A DNA stretch of 33,921 nucleotides from Bacillota bacterium (GCA_017577485.1 PKRI01000022.1:1-33921), one strand, 5' to 3'; positions 14,089-22,161 are shown, counted from the first letter of the stretch. A program made the numbers and translations. The notes: a model not told the origin generated them from the letters alone.

Positions 14089-14943
14089 GTGTCGTTCGTA
14101 CCCGCCCACGAGATCGTCCAGCGAGCTTACCGCGACGGGTACGCGGTCGGCGCCTTCAACGTCAACAACATGGAGATCGTCCAGGCCATCATCGAGGCCG
14201 CCGAGGCCGAGCGGGCGCCGGTGATCCTGCAGGCCAGCCAGGGTGCCATCAAGTATGCCGGCATCCGCTACATCGTCGCCCTGGCCCGGACCGCCGCCGA
14301 GGCCGCGTCGGTGCCGGTGGCCCTGCACCTGGACCACGGCACCGACTTCGAGCAGGTGATGGCCTGCATCCGGTACGGGTTCAGTTCGGTCATGTACGAC
14401 GGGTCCCACCACCCGCTGGAGGAAAACATCGCCGAGACGGCGCGGATTGTGGAGATTGCCCACGCCGTGGGGGTGTCGGTGGAGGGCGAGATCGGACGCC
14501 TGGTGGGCATCGAGGACGACATCGCCGTCAGCGAGCTTGAAGCAGCCCTGACGGACCCGGAGCAGGCGGCCCGGTTCGCCCGGGAGACCGGCATCGACTT
14601 CATGGCTGTGGCCTTCGGTACCCGCCACGGGTTCTACAAGGGCGAGCCGCGCCTGGACTTCGACCGCCTGCGGCGGATCCGGGAACTGGTGTCGATCCCC
14701 ATCGTCATGCACGGCGGTTCCGGCGTGCCCGACAGCCACGTGCGCAAAGCCATCGAGTTGGGCGTGGCCAAGATCAACATCGACACGGAACTGCGTCACG
14801 CCTTCGTCACCGCCGCCCGGCAGGTGATGGAGGCCAGGCCCGACGAGATCGACCCCCGCAAGATCCTGGGGCCGGGCCGCGACGCCATGCGGGAACGGGT
14901 CCGCGAGAAGATCCGGCTGTTCGGGTCGGCCGGCAAGGCTTGA
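14089..14943 (+). CDS. fba: class II fructose-bisphosphate aldolase
   Basis: 284 aa. It cleaves or forms fructose-1,6-bisphosphate in glycolysis and gluconeogenesis, using a divalent metal. The start is GTG 14089, with GGAGG 8 bases upstream; an earlier in-frame ATG at 14029 gives an implausible Arg/Lys-rich extension. Motifs include GAFNVNNMEIVQAI, the metal-site LHLDHGTDFEQ, SVMYDGSHHPLEENI, VEGEIGRLVG, FGTRHGFYKGEP and MHGGSGVPD. glpX follows after 19 bases and its product would act on the same sugar phosphate. Confidence 0.96.
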   Translation: MSFVPAHEIVQRAYRDGYAVGAFNVNNMEIVQAIIEAAEAERAPVILQASQGAIKYAGIRYIVALARTAAEAASVPVALHLDHGTDFEQVMACIRYGFSSVMYDGSHHPLEENIAETARIVEIAHAVGVSVEGEIGRLVGIEDDIAVSELEAALTDPEQAARFARETGIDFMAVAFGTRHGFYKGEPRLDFDRLRRIRELVSIPIVMHGGSGVPDSHVRKAIELGVAKINIDTELRHAFVTAARQVMEARPDEIDPRKILGPGRDAMRERVREKIRLFGSAGKA

Positions 14944-14962
14944 GGCGCCGGGGAGATCGGCC

Positions 14963-15934
14963 GTGGAACGGGAACTGGCGCTGGAGTTCGTGCGCATCAC
15001 CGAGGCGGCCGCCATCGCCGCCGCCCGCTGGATGGGCCGGGGCGACAAGGAAGCCGCCGACCAGGCCGCCGTCGACGCCATGCGGGCTCTTTTCGACACC
15101 GTTGACATCCGGGGCACCGTGGTCATCGGCGAGGGCGAGATGGACGAGGCCCCCATGCTCTACATCGGCGAACAGGTGGGCACCGGCCGGGGGCCCGAGG
15201 TGGACGTGGCCGTGGACCCGCTGGAGGGCACCAACCTGGTGGCCAAGGGCCTGCCCAACGCCATCGCCGTCCTGGCCGTGGCGCCCCGGGGCTGCCTGCT
15301 GCACGCCCCGGACATCTACATGGACAAGATCGCCGTGGGTCCCGCCGCCGCCGGGCAGGTGGACCTGGACGCCCCTGTGGCCGAGAACCTGAAGGCGGTG
15401 GCCCGGGCCCTGGGCAAGCGGGTCGAAGACGTGACCGTCATCATCCTGGACCGGCCCCGCCACGCCGACATCATCCGCCAGGTGCGCGAGGCCGGCGCCC
15501 GCATCCGGCTCATCAGCGACGGCGACGTGTCGGCCGCCATCGCCACGGCCCTGCCCGACACGGGCATCGACCTGATGCTGGGCATCGGTGGGGCCCCCGA
15601 GGGGGTGCTGGCCGCGGCGGCCCTGCGCTGCCTGGGCGGCGAGCTGCAGGGACGCCTGCATCCCACCGACGACGCCGAGCGGGAGCGGGCGGAGGCCATG
15701 GTGGGCGACGTGCGGCGCAAGCTGATGCTGGACGACCTGGTCTGCGGCGACGACGTGATGTTCGCGGCCACGGGCATCACCGCCGGCGACATGCTGCGGG
15801 GCGTCCGCTTCACCGGCGACGGCGCCTACACCCATTCCCTGGTGATGCGGGCGCGGACGGGCACGGTGCGCTTCATCGAGGCGCTGCACCGCCTGGAGCG
15901 CAAGCCGTATTTCGGCAGGGAGTCGACGCGGTGA
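14963..15934 (+). CDS. glpX: class II fructose-1,6-bisphosphatase
   Basis: 323 aa. It removes the 1-phosphate of fructose-1,6-bisphosphate, the committed gluconeogenic step. Family motifs include VVIGEGEMDEAPMLYIGE, DVAVDPLEGTNLVAKG, RLISDGDVSAAI and LMLGIGGAPEGVLAAAAL. The start is GTG after GGGGAGATCG. Its TGA overlaps the GTG of the next gene, suggesting translational coupling with the epimerase. Confidence 0.96.
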   Translation: MERELALEFVRITEAAAIAAARWMGRGDKEAADQAAVDAMRALFDTVDIRGTVVIGEGEMDEAPMLYIGEQVGTGRGPEVDVAVDPLEGTNLVAKGLPNAIAVLAVAPRGCLLHAPDIYMDKIAVGPAAAGQVDLDAPVAENLKAVARALGKRVEDVTVIILDRPRHADIIRQVREAGARIRLISDGDVSAAIATALPDTGIDLMLGIGGAPEGVLAAAALRCLGGELQGRLHPTDDAERERAEAMVGDVRRKLMLDDLVCGDDVMFAATGITAGDMLRGVRFTGDGAYTHSLVMRARTGTVRFIEALHRLERKPYFGRESTR

Positions 15935-16995
15935 GCGGCGAGCCGGGCCCGGAGCGTCCCGCGGAGCCCGCAGTGCCGCGCCGGGTATGCATCGCCGGCG
16001 GCAGCGGCTTCATCGGCTCCGCCCTGGCCCGGCACTGGCTGGCCCGCGGCGCCGAGGTGACGATCCTGACGAGGGGGACGACGATGCCGCCGCCGTCCCT
16101 ATCGTCGCCGCCGCCCTCGCCGCGCTCGACGCCGCCCCAGAAGGGGACTGCCGCCGCCGGGTCCCTGCGCCGTGTGTCCTGGGGCGACGAGCCCGCCTGG
16201 CGGCGTGCCGTGGCCCAGGCCGACGTGGTGGTGAACCTGGCCGGCGCCACCATCTCCCGGCGCTGGACCCGCGCCTACAAGGAAGAGATCCTCAACAGCC
16301 GCCTGGGGGCCACCCGCCGCCTGGTGGAGGCTCTGGGCGATCCTGAGGCCGCAGGAGACCGGGTTTCGCCGGGTGCCCCCGACGCCTCCGGCGCGGCGTG
16401 CCGTCCCGTGCTGGTCAACGCTTCCGCCGTCGGCTACTACGGTCCCAGCGGCGACCTGCCCCTGACGGAGCGCAACGCTCCCGGCGAAGACTTCCTGGCC
16501 ACGGTCTGCGCCCGTTGGGAAGCGGCGGCCCGGCCGGCGGAAGACGCGGGCGCCCGCGTGGTGCTGCTGCGGATCGGCCTGGTGCTGGGCCGCGACGGCG
16601 GGGTCCTGCCGCGGATGCTGCTGCCCTTCCGCCTCGGACTGGGAGGCGTGCTGGGCAGCGGCCGGCAGTGGGTGTCGTGGATCCACATCGACGACCTCTG
16701 CCGCCTGATCATCTTCGCCGCCGAGAATCCAGCGATCCGGGGCCCGCTGAACGCCACTGCGCCGGAGCCGGTGACCAACCGGCAGTTCACCCGCGCCCTG
16801 GCCCGGACCCTCGGGCGCCCTGCCTTCCTGCGGGTGCCGGCGGCCGCGCTGCGGCTGGTGCTGGGCGAGATGTCGACGCTGCTGCTGGACGGCCAGCGCG
16901 TCATCCCCCAGCGGGCCCTGGACGCCGGTTTCGAGTTTCGCTTCCCCACCATTGAAGCGGCCCTGACCGACCTGCTGCGGCGGCACCCAGCCTGA
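15931..16995 (+). CDS. TIGR01777-type NAD-dependent epimerase/dehydratase
   Basis: 354 aa extended short-chain dehydrogenase-like protein (YfcH/SDR39U1 group). The nucleotide-binding motif GGSGFIGSALARHWLARG is near residue 22. Other marks are VVNLAGATISRRWT, NASAVGYYG, LRIGLVLGRDGGVLPRMLLPF and SWIHIDDLCRLI. The C-terminal DUF1731-like part is present (LLLDGQRVIPQRALDAGFEF). About 22 Pro/Ser-rich residues (near 51-72) interrupt the fold after TILTRG, and a second variable insert lies near 137-155. The physiological substrate of this family is not established. It overlaps glpX by 4 bases. Confidence 0.92.
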   Translation: MSGEPGPERPAEPAVPRRVCIAGGSGFIGSALARHWLARGAEVTILTRGTTMPPPSLSSPPPSPRSTPPQKGTAAAGSLRRVSWGDEPAWRRAVAQADVVVNLAGATISRRWTRAYKEEILNSRLGATRRLVEALGDPEAAGDRVSPGAPDASGAACRPVLVNASAVGYYGPSGDLPLTERNAPGEDFLATVCARWEAAARPAEDAGARVVLLRIGLVLGRDGGVLPRMLLPFRLGLGGVLGSGRQWVSWIHIDDLCRLIIFAAENPAIRGPLNATAPEPVTNRQFTRALARTLGRPAFLRVPAAALRLVLGEMSTLLLDGQRVIPQRALDAGFEFRFPTIEAALTDLLRRHPA

Positions 16996-17396
16996 GCCCC
17001 TCCCCGGGGCGTGGCTGAGCCCGGCGTCGCCGGCACGCTGGGGTGCTGCGCCCGCCCGCTGCCCCGTCCGGCAATACCGCGCTGTTCGCAAAGCGTGTGG
17101 GTGGGTGAAGCAGCGCCGAAACCTCGCGGCGCAAGGTCCTGGTGCCTGTTCACCACACCCGCCCGCGTGCGACAGCACCCCCACCCAAACGCGGCGCAGG
17201 TGCCCGCGCGGCGCGGCTTTCCGCCGCTGCAGGGCATCCACACGCTTTGCGAACAGCGCGGTTTGATGCGGGGGGAGGTAGAGGGCGCAACTCCGGCCGG
17301 GCTGTTGGGGGCGCACCCCCGGCCGGGCCATTGGGCCGACGACCGGTGGGACCACCAGCCTGCTCGGGGACCCCCAACCTGCTGGGCCCCGGGCGC
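16996..17396. other. 401-bp intergenic stretch between convergent genes
   Basis: No credible gene here. It contains a short hairpin directly after the epimerase stop (GCCCC/GGGGC, 16996-17010, no T-run), the inverted-repeat element at 17076-17262, and a near-direct repeat of 17 bases (17293-17309 and 17319-17335, beginning CCGGCCGGGC). Genes on both sides point toward this stretch. Confidence 0.8.
17076..17262 (+). repeat. REPIN/MITE-like element, copy 1
   Basis: A 25-bp sequence (17076-17100) recurs as its exact inverse complement at 17238-17262, enclosing 137 bp. The core CGCTGTTCGCAAAGCG is itself an imperfect palindrome. The left end continues GTGTGGGTGG and the right end, read inward, GTGTGGATG, so the element has polarity. 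A second copy with the same ends and the same 137-bp interior length is at 33690-33870 in opposite orientation. No target-site duplication is evident and no protein is credibly encoded. Confidence 0.9.
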
Positions 17397-18050
17397 CTAC
17401 AGGCCCTCCAGCAGGCGCGCCCGGATGTCCGGCGGCAGCGGTTCAGCGGCGGCTTCGGCGTCAACCCGGGGCAGGGCAGTCGCCAGCTGCTCCGGCGTCA
17501 CCACTGGTACACCTTCGATGAACACGGGGCCGGCGCCGCGTTCCGCCCCTGGACCCGCTCCGGGATCGCGGTACAGCGCCAGGATCAGGGCCGAGAGGGG
17601 CACGGCGGCCCGCTGCTCCAGGATCCGCCGAACCCGCCACAGCCGCCATGCCAGCCGCTGCAGGCGCCGGCGGGCGGCCGAGGCGGTGGCCACCGGCCTC
17701 GTCACATCGATCCCTACCAGGATCACCGAGCGCTGGCCCACGATGACCAGGTCCACCACCAGGGGGCGGCGCCCGTCGGGATCCGGAACCTGCACGGCGG
17801 GGCCCACCGCGAAGCCGGTCGGGAGGCCCTCAAGCACCTCGGCCAGGCGGTCCAGCGCGTCGCGCTCCTGCAGCGCGTAGAAGGTCCGGGTGGCGAAAAA
17901 GCCCACCAGCACCACCGAGATGGTCCCGAACATCCGGAACAGGGCCACGTGGGTCTGGCTGTAGGCGCGAAAAAGGCTGCCCGCCAGCAGCGCCGTCAGC
18001 GCCGCGGCGAGCAGCCAGGGAAGCACAACGGGTTTCGAGCGCAGTGCCAT
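17397..18050 (-). CDS. membrane protein with possible NERD-like domain, end of the bc operon
   Basis: 217 aa. Two membrane segments (about 8-27 and 41-56) are followed by a soluble domain. The soluble part has a strand-rich core (VVDLVIVGQRSVILVGIDV, about 97-115) and later SALILALY and EGVPVVTPEQLATAL. That order resembles NERD/restriction-like folds (strand, strand, then a C-terminal 'pvv...L...L' element), but the catalytic E-x-K position reads G-I-D, so nuclease activity is unlikely. This assignment is a guess by pattern. Its ATG overlaps the TAA of the cytochrome c gene (TAATG), which strongly suggests co-translation with the respiratory complex. Confidence 0.75.
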   Translation of the reverse strand: MALRSKPVVLPWLLAAALTALLAGSLFRAYSQTHVALFRMFGTISVVLVGFFATRTFYALQERDALDRLAEVLEGLPTGFAVGPAVQVPDPDGRRPLVVDLVIVGQRSVILVGIDVTRPVATASAARRRLQRLAWRLWRVRRILEQRAAVPLSALILALYRDPGAGPGAERGAGPVFIEGVPVVTPEQLATALPRVDAEAAAEPLPPDIRARLLEGL

Positions 18051-18946
18051 TAACCGCCCCGGAGCCCGGACAGGTACTCCACCATCAGTTCGATGTCATC
18101 GGTGCTCAGGCCCAGGTCCTTGACGGGGTTGGGCATGATGGTCTTGTGGATCCCCGTCCAGTCGACCGGCACGTCCTCGGGCGTGGTCTTGCGCACGCCG
18201 TCGCCCATCCAGACGGTGGGCATGCGGGGCCACAGGGTGTCCGTGTTGGTCAGCCAGTCGCGCAGGAACTCCGGCGTGGTCCAGTTGCCCACGTCGGTCA
18301 GGTTCGGACCGTAGGGACGCCCGTAGTCGCCGATCATGTGGCACACCAGGCAGTTCTGGGCCACCAATTCACGGCCCCGCTCGTTGGCGGCGGCGGACAC
18401 GCCCTGTGCCTCCGGCAGGTTCTCATACGTGGTCAGGTTGGCAGGCGGGATGTGGGGCGCGATCATCTGGGCCACCGCAGAGGTGCTCCAGTCGAAGTTC
18501 ATCATCAGCGCCACCAGGTCTTCCACCTGCTGCTCGTTCAGGGGGCCGCCCTGGGACCGTCCCCAGGTGGGCATCCGGGTGTACGAGGTGATGGTCCAGT
18601 GGCCCGGCTCGCCTGTGATCTCCCACGTGGTGGCGTCGGTGCCGCCGCGGCCCAACTCGACCACCGAGGTCAGGAAGGACCGGACCTGCTCCCGCTCGAT
18701 CTCGGTCAGGTTCTCGCGCCACTCAGGCCGGTTGACCGGCGGGCCAATGACGCCCTCGCCGGCCGGGCCGTGGCAGATCACGCAGTTCTGGGCGTAAAGC
18801 CGGGCGCCGCGGGCGATCTGCTCTTCCAGCACCCGCGCTTGCGCCCGCTGCAGGCGCGCCGGCTCGGACAGCCAGACCACCTGGAACACCAGCACCGCCG
18901 CCCAGAGCACCAGGAGGGCGACCAGTTTTTTCTGCGGAGTACGCAA
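18050..18946 (-). CDS. membrane-anchored diheme cytochrome c of a menaquinol oxidase (bc) complex
   Basis: 298 aa. An N-terminal anchor (residues about 8-26) leaves the protein outside the membrane. Two c-type heme sites are present: CVICH at 55-59 and CLVCH near 200. Methionines in TRMPTWG and TIMPNP are candidate axial ligands. It would carry electrons from the Rieske protein to a copper protein or oxidase. The start is TTG 18946, with GGAGGT 8 bases upstream, and no better start is visible. It lies last but one in the minus-strand cytochrome b/Rieske cluster. Unlike the Bacillus QcrC protein, the cytochrome c is not fused to subunit IV. Confidence 0.93.
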   Translation of the reverse strand: MRTPQKKLVALLVLWAAVLVFQVVWLSEPARLQRAQARVLEEQIARGARLYAQNCVICHGPAGEGVIGPPVNRPEWRENLTEIEREQVRSFLTSVVELGRGGTDATTWEITGEPGHWTITSYTRMPTWGRSQGGPLNEQQVEDLVALMMNFDWSTSAVAQMIAPHIPPANLTTYENLPEAQGVSAAANERGRELVAQNCLVCHMIGDYGRPYGPNLTDVGNWTTPEFLRDWLTNTDTLWPRMPTVWMGDGVRKTTPEDVPVDWTGIHKTIMPNPVKDLGLSTDDIELMVEYLSGLRGG

Positions 18947-19046
18947 CCTTGCCTACCTCCTCAGCGCCGCCGCGGCGCCGCGGTCTTGCCATCCGGCCGT
19001 GCCGGTCAAAACCGGCACGACCCGGCTGAAACCGGTACGCCCTCGA

Positions 19047-19178
19047 TCAGGGCTCGTCGGGAATGTCGTCGTGCACCGGGTGGCCGGTCTTGCGCTGGAT
19101 CAGGTCGATCAGCCAGAAGCCGACGGCCACCATCACCGCCACGACGGCAAGCTCAACGGCTTCGAGAACGACGAACAC
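19047..19178 (-). CDS. 43-aa single-span membrane protein between Rieske and cytochrome c genes
   Basis: The minus strand carries GTG 19178, preceded by GAGGAGGG with 8-base spacing (an excellent ribosome site inside the 13-base gap after the Rieske stop), and ends with TGA at 19047. The product has one hydrophobic helix (residues about 2-26, with LAVVAVMVAVGFWLIDLI) and a polar tail HPVHDDIPDEP. It resembles in size and shape the tiny accessory subunits of the cytochrome b6f complex (PetG/L/M/N), without recognisable sequence identity. I infer a small subunit or assembly factor of the bc complex. Confidence 0.75.
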   Translation of the reverse strand: MFVVLEAVELAVVAVMVAVGFWLIDLIQRKTGHPVHDDIPDEP

Positions 19179-19191
19179 GGAACCGCCCTCC

Positions 19192-19710
19192 TCAACTGGG
19201 CACCGGCGTGGCCTGGTCCGGGGAGTAGCCCTGGCGCTGGATGATGGTCCCGGTGTCGACGATCACGTTGCCGTCGGCGTCGATCTCCACCGGGAACAGG
19301 TCCAGGGACCGCGGGGCCGGCCCCGAGATGAACTCGCCGGTGGCCGCGAACTTGGAGCCGTGGCAGTTGCAGGCGAAGATGCCGCCTTCCAGGTTGGGCT
19401 GCCAGGGCACCGTGCAGCCCAGGTGGGTGCACCGCCAGTAGATGGCCAGAAGCCCGTCGGTGTGGTGGACCAGATAAAACTTGCCGGCGTCCACCCGGGT
19501 CACGGACCCCGGCGGGTACTTGCTGTAGTGGCCGATGTTGATCTTGCCGCCAAAGGCGCCGACTTTGCGGGGCCAGAAATACGTGGCGAAGGTGCCGCCG
19601 ATCTGGGCCAGGAAGAGCAGCGCCGACCCGAAGAGCCCGAGCCGGAGCACGTCCCGGCGGGAAACGCCTTCACCCTCGGCCGCCGCCGCAGGCTTGCTCG
19701 CTTCCGCCAC
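19192..19710 (-). CDS. qcrA: Rieske iron-sulfur protein
   Basis: 172 aa. It has the [2Fe-2S] ligand motifs CTHLGC and CNCHGSKF (two Cys and two His), with the Pro loop GPAPRSLDLFPV after them. The N-terminus has SRRDVLRLG followed by a hydrophobic segment, a Tat-type signal anchor. The GTG start follows GGAGGTGACGGACG. It transfers electrons from menaquinol at the cytochrome b site to the cytochrome c. Confidence 0.96.
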   Translation of the reverse strand: MAEASKPAAAAEGEGVSRRDVLRLGLFGSALLFLAQIGGTFATYFWPRKVGAFGGKINIGHYSKYPPGSVTRVDAGKFYLVHHTDGLLAIYWRCTHLGCTVPWQPNLEGGIFACNCHGSKFAATGEFISGPAPRSLDLFPVEIDADGNVIVDTGTIIQRQGYSPDQATPVPS

Positions 19711-19767
19711 CGTCCGTCACCTCCAGCGCAATCCTTAAACAGGCCGCGAACGACAGTGCCGCCGGCC

Positions 19768-20484
19768 TCAGTGAGGATGCGTCAACTCCCACGGCCAGAC
19801 CAGATACATGCTCTCGCCGCGGAAGAAGCTGCCGATGATGGTCAGCACGATGAAGGACGCCACGTAGACCGTGAACATGGCGATGAATACGTGGCGCCGG
19901 TCGGCGTTGGGCCACCGCCGCTTGACCAGCCAGGCCAGCAGCAGGAAGACGGTCAACATCACGATCACGGGGATCACGATGTTGCCCAAGAATTCCACCG
20001 CGCTGTCCGGCAGGCCCAGGAGCCGCAGGACCGGCTTGGTCCCCACGAACTCGTCGAACAGGACCAGCGCGGTCACCCAGATGGTGGTGTAAATGAAGGA
20101 GTAACGGTAGATGTCCACGCCCATCCGGGTGGTGAACCAGACGCCGGTGCCGCGCTCGTCCTTGTCGAAGTAGGGGATGGCGGCGATCAGCAGCAGCACC
20201 GCGCCGGGCACGATGACGCCGGCCAGCGACGGGTGCATGTGCAGCAGCAATTCCTGCAGCGAGAGGAAGTACCACGGCGCCTTGGCCGGGTTGGGCGTGT
20301 ACTCGGGCTGCGCCAGGTCCAGAAGCGGTGCCTTGAGCAGCACCGACACCAGGAACAGCAGCACCACGAAGACCATCAGGCCGATGAATTCCACGATCAA
20401 AAAGTGCGGCCAGGTATAGACCCGATCCAGCGGGTCCGGGCGCTTGGGCTGTGCCCCTTGGGCCTGATCAGCGGGTTGCGCCAT
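19768..20484 (-). CDS. petD: cytochrome b subunit IV-like (C-terminal half of cytochrome b)
   Basis: 238 aa. It has a subunit IV core (PNPAKAPWYFLSLQELL, corresponding to the PEWY quinol-site region) and at least four hydrophobic spans, more than plant PetD. The ATG start follows AAGGAGTGATCGCCC. The gap to the upstream cytochrome b6-type gene is 6 bases. The extra C-terminal spans (about 165-225) fit the longer Gram-positive versions. Confidence 0.94.
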   Translation of the reverse strand: MAQPADQAQGAQPKRPDPLDRVYTWPHFLIVEFIGLMVFVVLLFLVSVLLKAPLLDLAQPEYTPNPAKAPWYFLSLQELLLHMHPSLAGVIVPGAVLLLIAAIPYFDKDERGTGVWFTTRMGVDIYRYSFIYTTIWVTALVLFDEFVGTKPVLRLLGLPDSAVEFLGNIVIPVIVMLTVFLLLAWLVKRRWPNADRRHVFIAMFTVYVASFIVLTIIGSFFRGESMYLVWPWELTHPH

Positions 20485-20490
20485 GGGCGA

Positions 20491-21297
20491 TCACTCCTTG
20501 ACCTTCCCGAGGATCGGGTGATCTTCGATGGGAATCGGCTTGGTGGCCGAGAACCCGTCCTTGCGCACGCGGTAGAAGTGCAGCAGCATCATCCAGAACG
20601 CGATCAGCGGCAGGAAGATGACGTGCAGCGTGTACCAGCGGACCAGGGTGGCGCCGGTGATGTCGAAGCCGGCCAGCAGGATCCGCCGGACCTGGTCGCC
20701 CACGAAGGGCACCGCGCCGCCGATGTTGACGCCCACCGTGATGGCCCAGTAGGCCAGCTGGTCCCAGGGCAGCAGGTAGCCGGTGAACGACATCAGCAGC
20801 GTCAGCATGTAAAGGAAGACGCCGATGACCCAGTTGAACTTCCGGGGTCCCTTGTAACTGCCCGTGTAGAACACCCGGAACATGTGCAGCATCACGACGA
20901 TCACCATGGTGTGGGCCGCCCACCGGTGCAGGTTCCGGAAGAACTGGCCCAGCGCCACGTCGGTGTCGAAGGCGCGGATGCTGAAGTACGCGTCGGGCAC
21001 CGCCGGCACGTAGTAGAACATCAGGAAGGCGCCGGTCAGGGCCAGGATGATGAATGTGGCCAGCGACAGCCCGCCCAGGCCCCAGGTATAGCGGTAGTCG
21101 ATGGAGTACCGCGTGACCAGATTGGGGTGCAGGTGCAGGAAGAGGTTGTTGGTCAGGACCATGACCCGGGTCCGTCTGTCGCGGGGGTAGTCGTTCTGAT
21201 AAATTGATCGGAACAGCTCAGTGCTCTTCAGCCAGCTCCATACGCGGTCGAACAGCCCGGTCTGCTGCGACCCCTTGGCTTCGCCGTTTCCGGCCAC
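20491..21297 (-). CDS. petB: cytochrome b6-like diheme cytochrome b
   Basis: 268 aa. Four-helix cytochrome b core with two pairs of heme-ligating histidines: HRWAAHTMVIVVMLHMFRVF (helix B) and RWYTLHVIFLPLIAFWMMLLHF (helix D). It oxidises menaquinol within the membrane. A soluble N-terminal extension of about 40 residues precedes the usual start of the family. The GTG start is preceded by GAGGAGGACGGCTC. First gene of the petB-petD-qcrA-(43 aa)-cytochrome c cluster. Confidence 0.95.
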   Translation of the reverse strand: MAGNGEAKGSQQTGLFDRVWSWLKSTELFRSIYQNDYPRDRRTRVMVLTNNLFLHLHPNLVTRYSIDYRYTWGLGGLSLATFIILALTGAFLMFYYVPAVPDAYFSIRAFDTDVALGQFFRNLHRWAAHTMVIVVMLHMFRVFYTGSYKGPRKFNWVIGVFLYMLTLLMSFTGYLLPWDQLAYWAITVGVNIGGAVPFVGDQVRRILLAGFDITGATLVRWYTLHVIFLPLIAFWMMLLHFYRVRKDGFSATKPIPIEDHPILGKVKE

Positions 21298-21393
21298 GAG
21301 CCGTCCTCCTCTCTGGCGCCGCGCGACATTCGCACATTCTGAGCCTGCCGGGGAATCCCTGCACGGGTTGGCGCCCGCCGGCCCGCAATTTCA

Positions 21394-21420
21394 AATGTAA
21401 CCGAGCCCGGCGGTTTTCAC
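21394..21420 (-). promoter_or_regulatory. possible promoter of the bc-complex operon
   Basis: On the minus strand, GTGAAA (21415-21420) and TACATT (21394-21399) are separated by 15 bases, shorter than ideal. It lies about 100 bases ahead of petB, in an unusually AT-rich patch. Confidence 0.3.
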
Positions 21421-21481
21421 CACCCTGTGGGGGCGCGTCGGCGGCCCCGGCGCCGGGGGCGCGGAAGATTACAAGACAAGA

Positions 21482-21511
21482 TAAAAGCGGAGCCGGCACG
21501 CGGCCGGCTCC
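21482..21511 (-). terminator. terminator of the cupredoxin gene
   Basis: Perfect 9-bp stem 21489-21497 / 21503-21511 (GGAGCCGGC), a 5-base loop, then GCTTTTAT on the minus strand. It separates the cupredoxin transcript from the bc operon, although read-through is possible. Confidence 0.8.
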
Positions 21512-21531
21512 GACTGCACCGCAGGACTCCG

Positions 21532-21933
21532 TTATTCGGTGACGACCAGCTTGCCCACCATACCGCCGGCGGCATGGCCCGGAATGGCGCAGATGATCTC
21601 GTACTCGCCGGGCTCCGCAGCGGGAATGGTGATCTCGACCGATTCGCCGGCCGCCACCTCGCCGCTGTTGACGCCCAGCGCCTCGATGACGAAGTCGTGG
21701 ACCGTGGAGTCCTTGTTGACCACCTGGATCTTGGTCTCCTGACCCGCCTTGATGGTGATGGTGCTCGGGTTGAACACGAAGCCCGGCCCCATTTCCACCA
21801 CCAGAGCGCCGTCGCCGCCGCCGCTGCTGGAGCCCTGGCTGCCGCCGCCGCCACCACCGCCGCAGGCGGCCAGAACCAGCATCAGCGCCGAGAGCGTCGC
21901 AACCAGCAGCACGGGCTTGGTGAACCGCAGCAT
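21532..21933 (-). CDS. blue-copper (cupredoxin) lipoprotein
   Basis: 133 aa. The start is ATG 21933, with a full AAGGAGGTG ribosome site. Signal peptide with lipobox LAAC (about residues 21-24), followed by a Gly/Ser-rich tether. The cupredoxin domain has the type 1 copper ligands: His in STVHDFVIEAL, then Cys, His and Met in C-x4-H-x4-M (CAIPGHAAGGM). It would be tethered outside the membrane and pass electrons between the bc complex encoded just downstream and a terminal oxidase. Confidence 0.93.
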   Translation of the reverse strand: MLRFTKPVLLVATLSALMLVLAACGGGGGGGSQGSSSGGGDGALVVEMGPGFVFNPSTITIKAGQETKIQVVNKDSTVHDFVIEALGVNSGEVAAGESVEITIPAAEPGEYEIICAIPGHAAGGMVGKLVVTE

Positions 21934-22007
21934 ACCGGCACCTCCTTCCCGCCGCTTGGTCGCTTCGCCTGGCACTTGCAGGCGTGCGACCAACGAACAC
22001 CACGGCG

Positions 22008-22036
22008 ATTATATCCGTCCGCAGGTGCGGCGTCAC
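22008..22036 (-). promoter_or_regulatory. promoter of the cupredoxin gene
   Basis: Minus-strand GTGACG (22031-22036), a 17-base spacer and a perfect TATAAT (22008-22013). This gives a leader of about 70 bases to ATG 21933. Confidence 0.7.
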
Positions 22037-22161
22037 CCGGGTCCGCGCCTGATCTGGTCGGGCGGCGGCCCGATTGACGGCGCCGGCCGGTTCTCATGCG
22101 GCCCGCGGGGCGGGACATATACATGGCGCAGGTTTGAACGAGCCGTGGAAAAGGGACGGGG

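Noticed and set aside
17011..17880. Open frames reading through the inverted-repeat element, sharing SQSVWV and HTLCEQR peptides with the second element
   Set aside because: The shared peptides are explained by the DNA repeat itself. No ribosome site or protein-like composition supports coding.
19063..21207. Plus-strand open frame of 714 codons across the bc-complex genes
   Set aside because: It is antisense to cytochrome b, subunit IV and Rieske genes, with a His/Gln/Asp-rich artefact composition.
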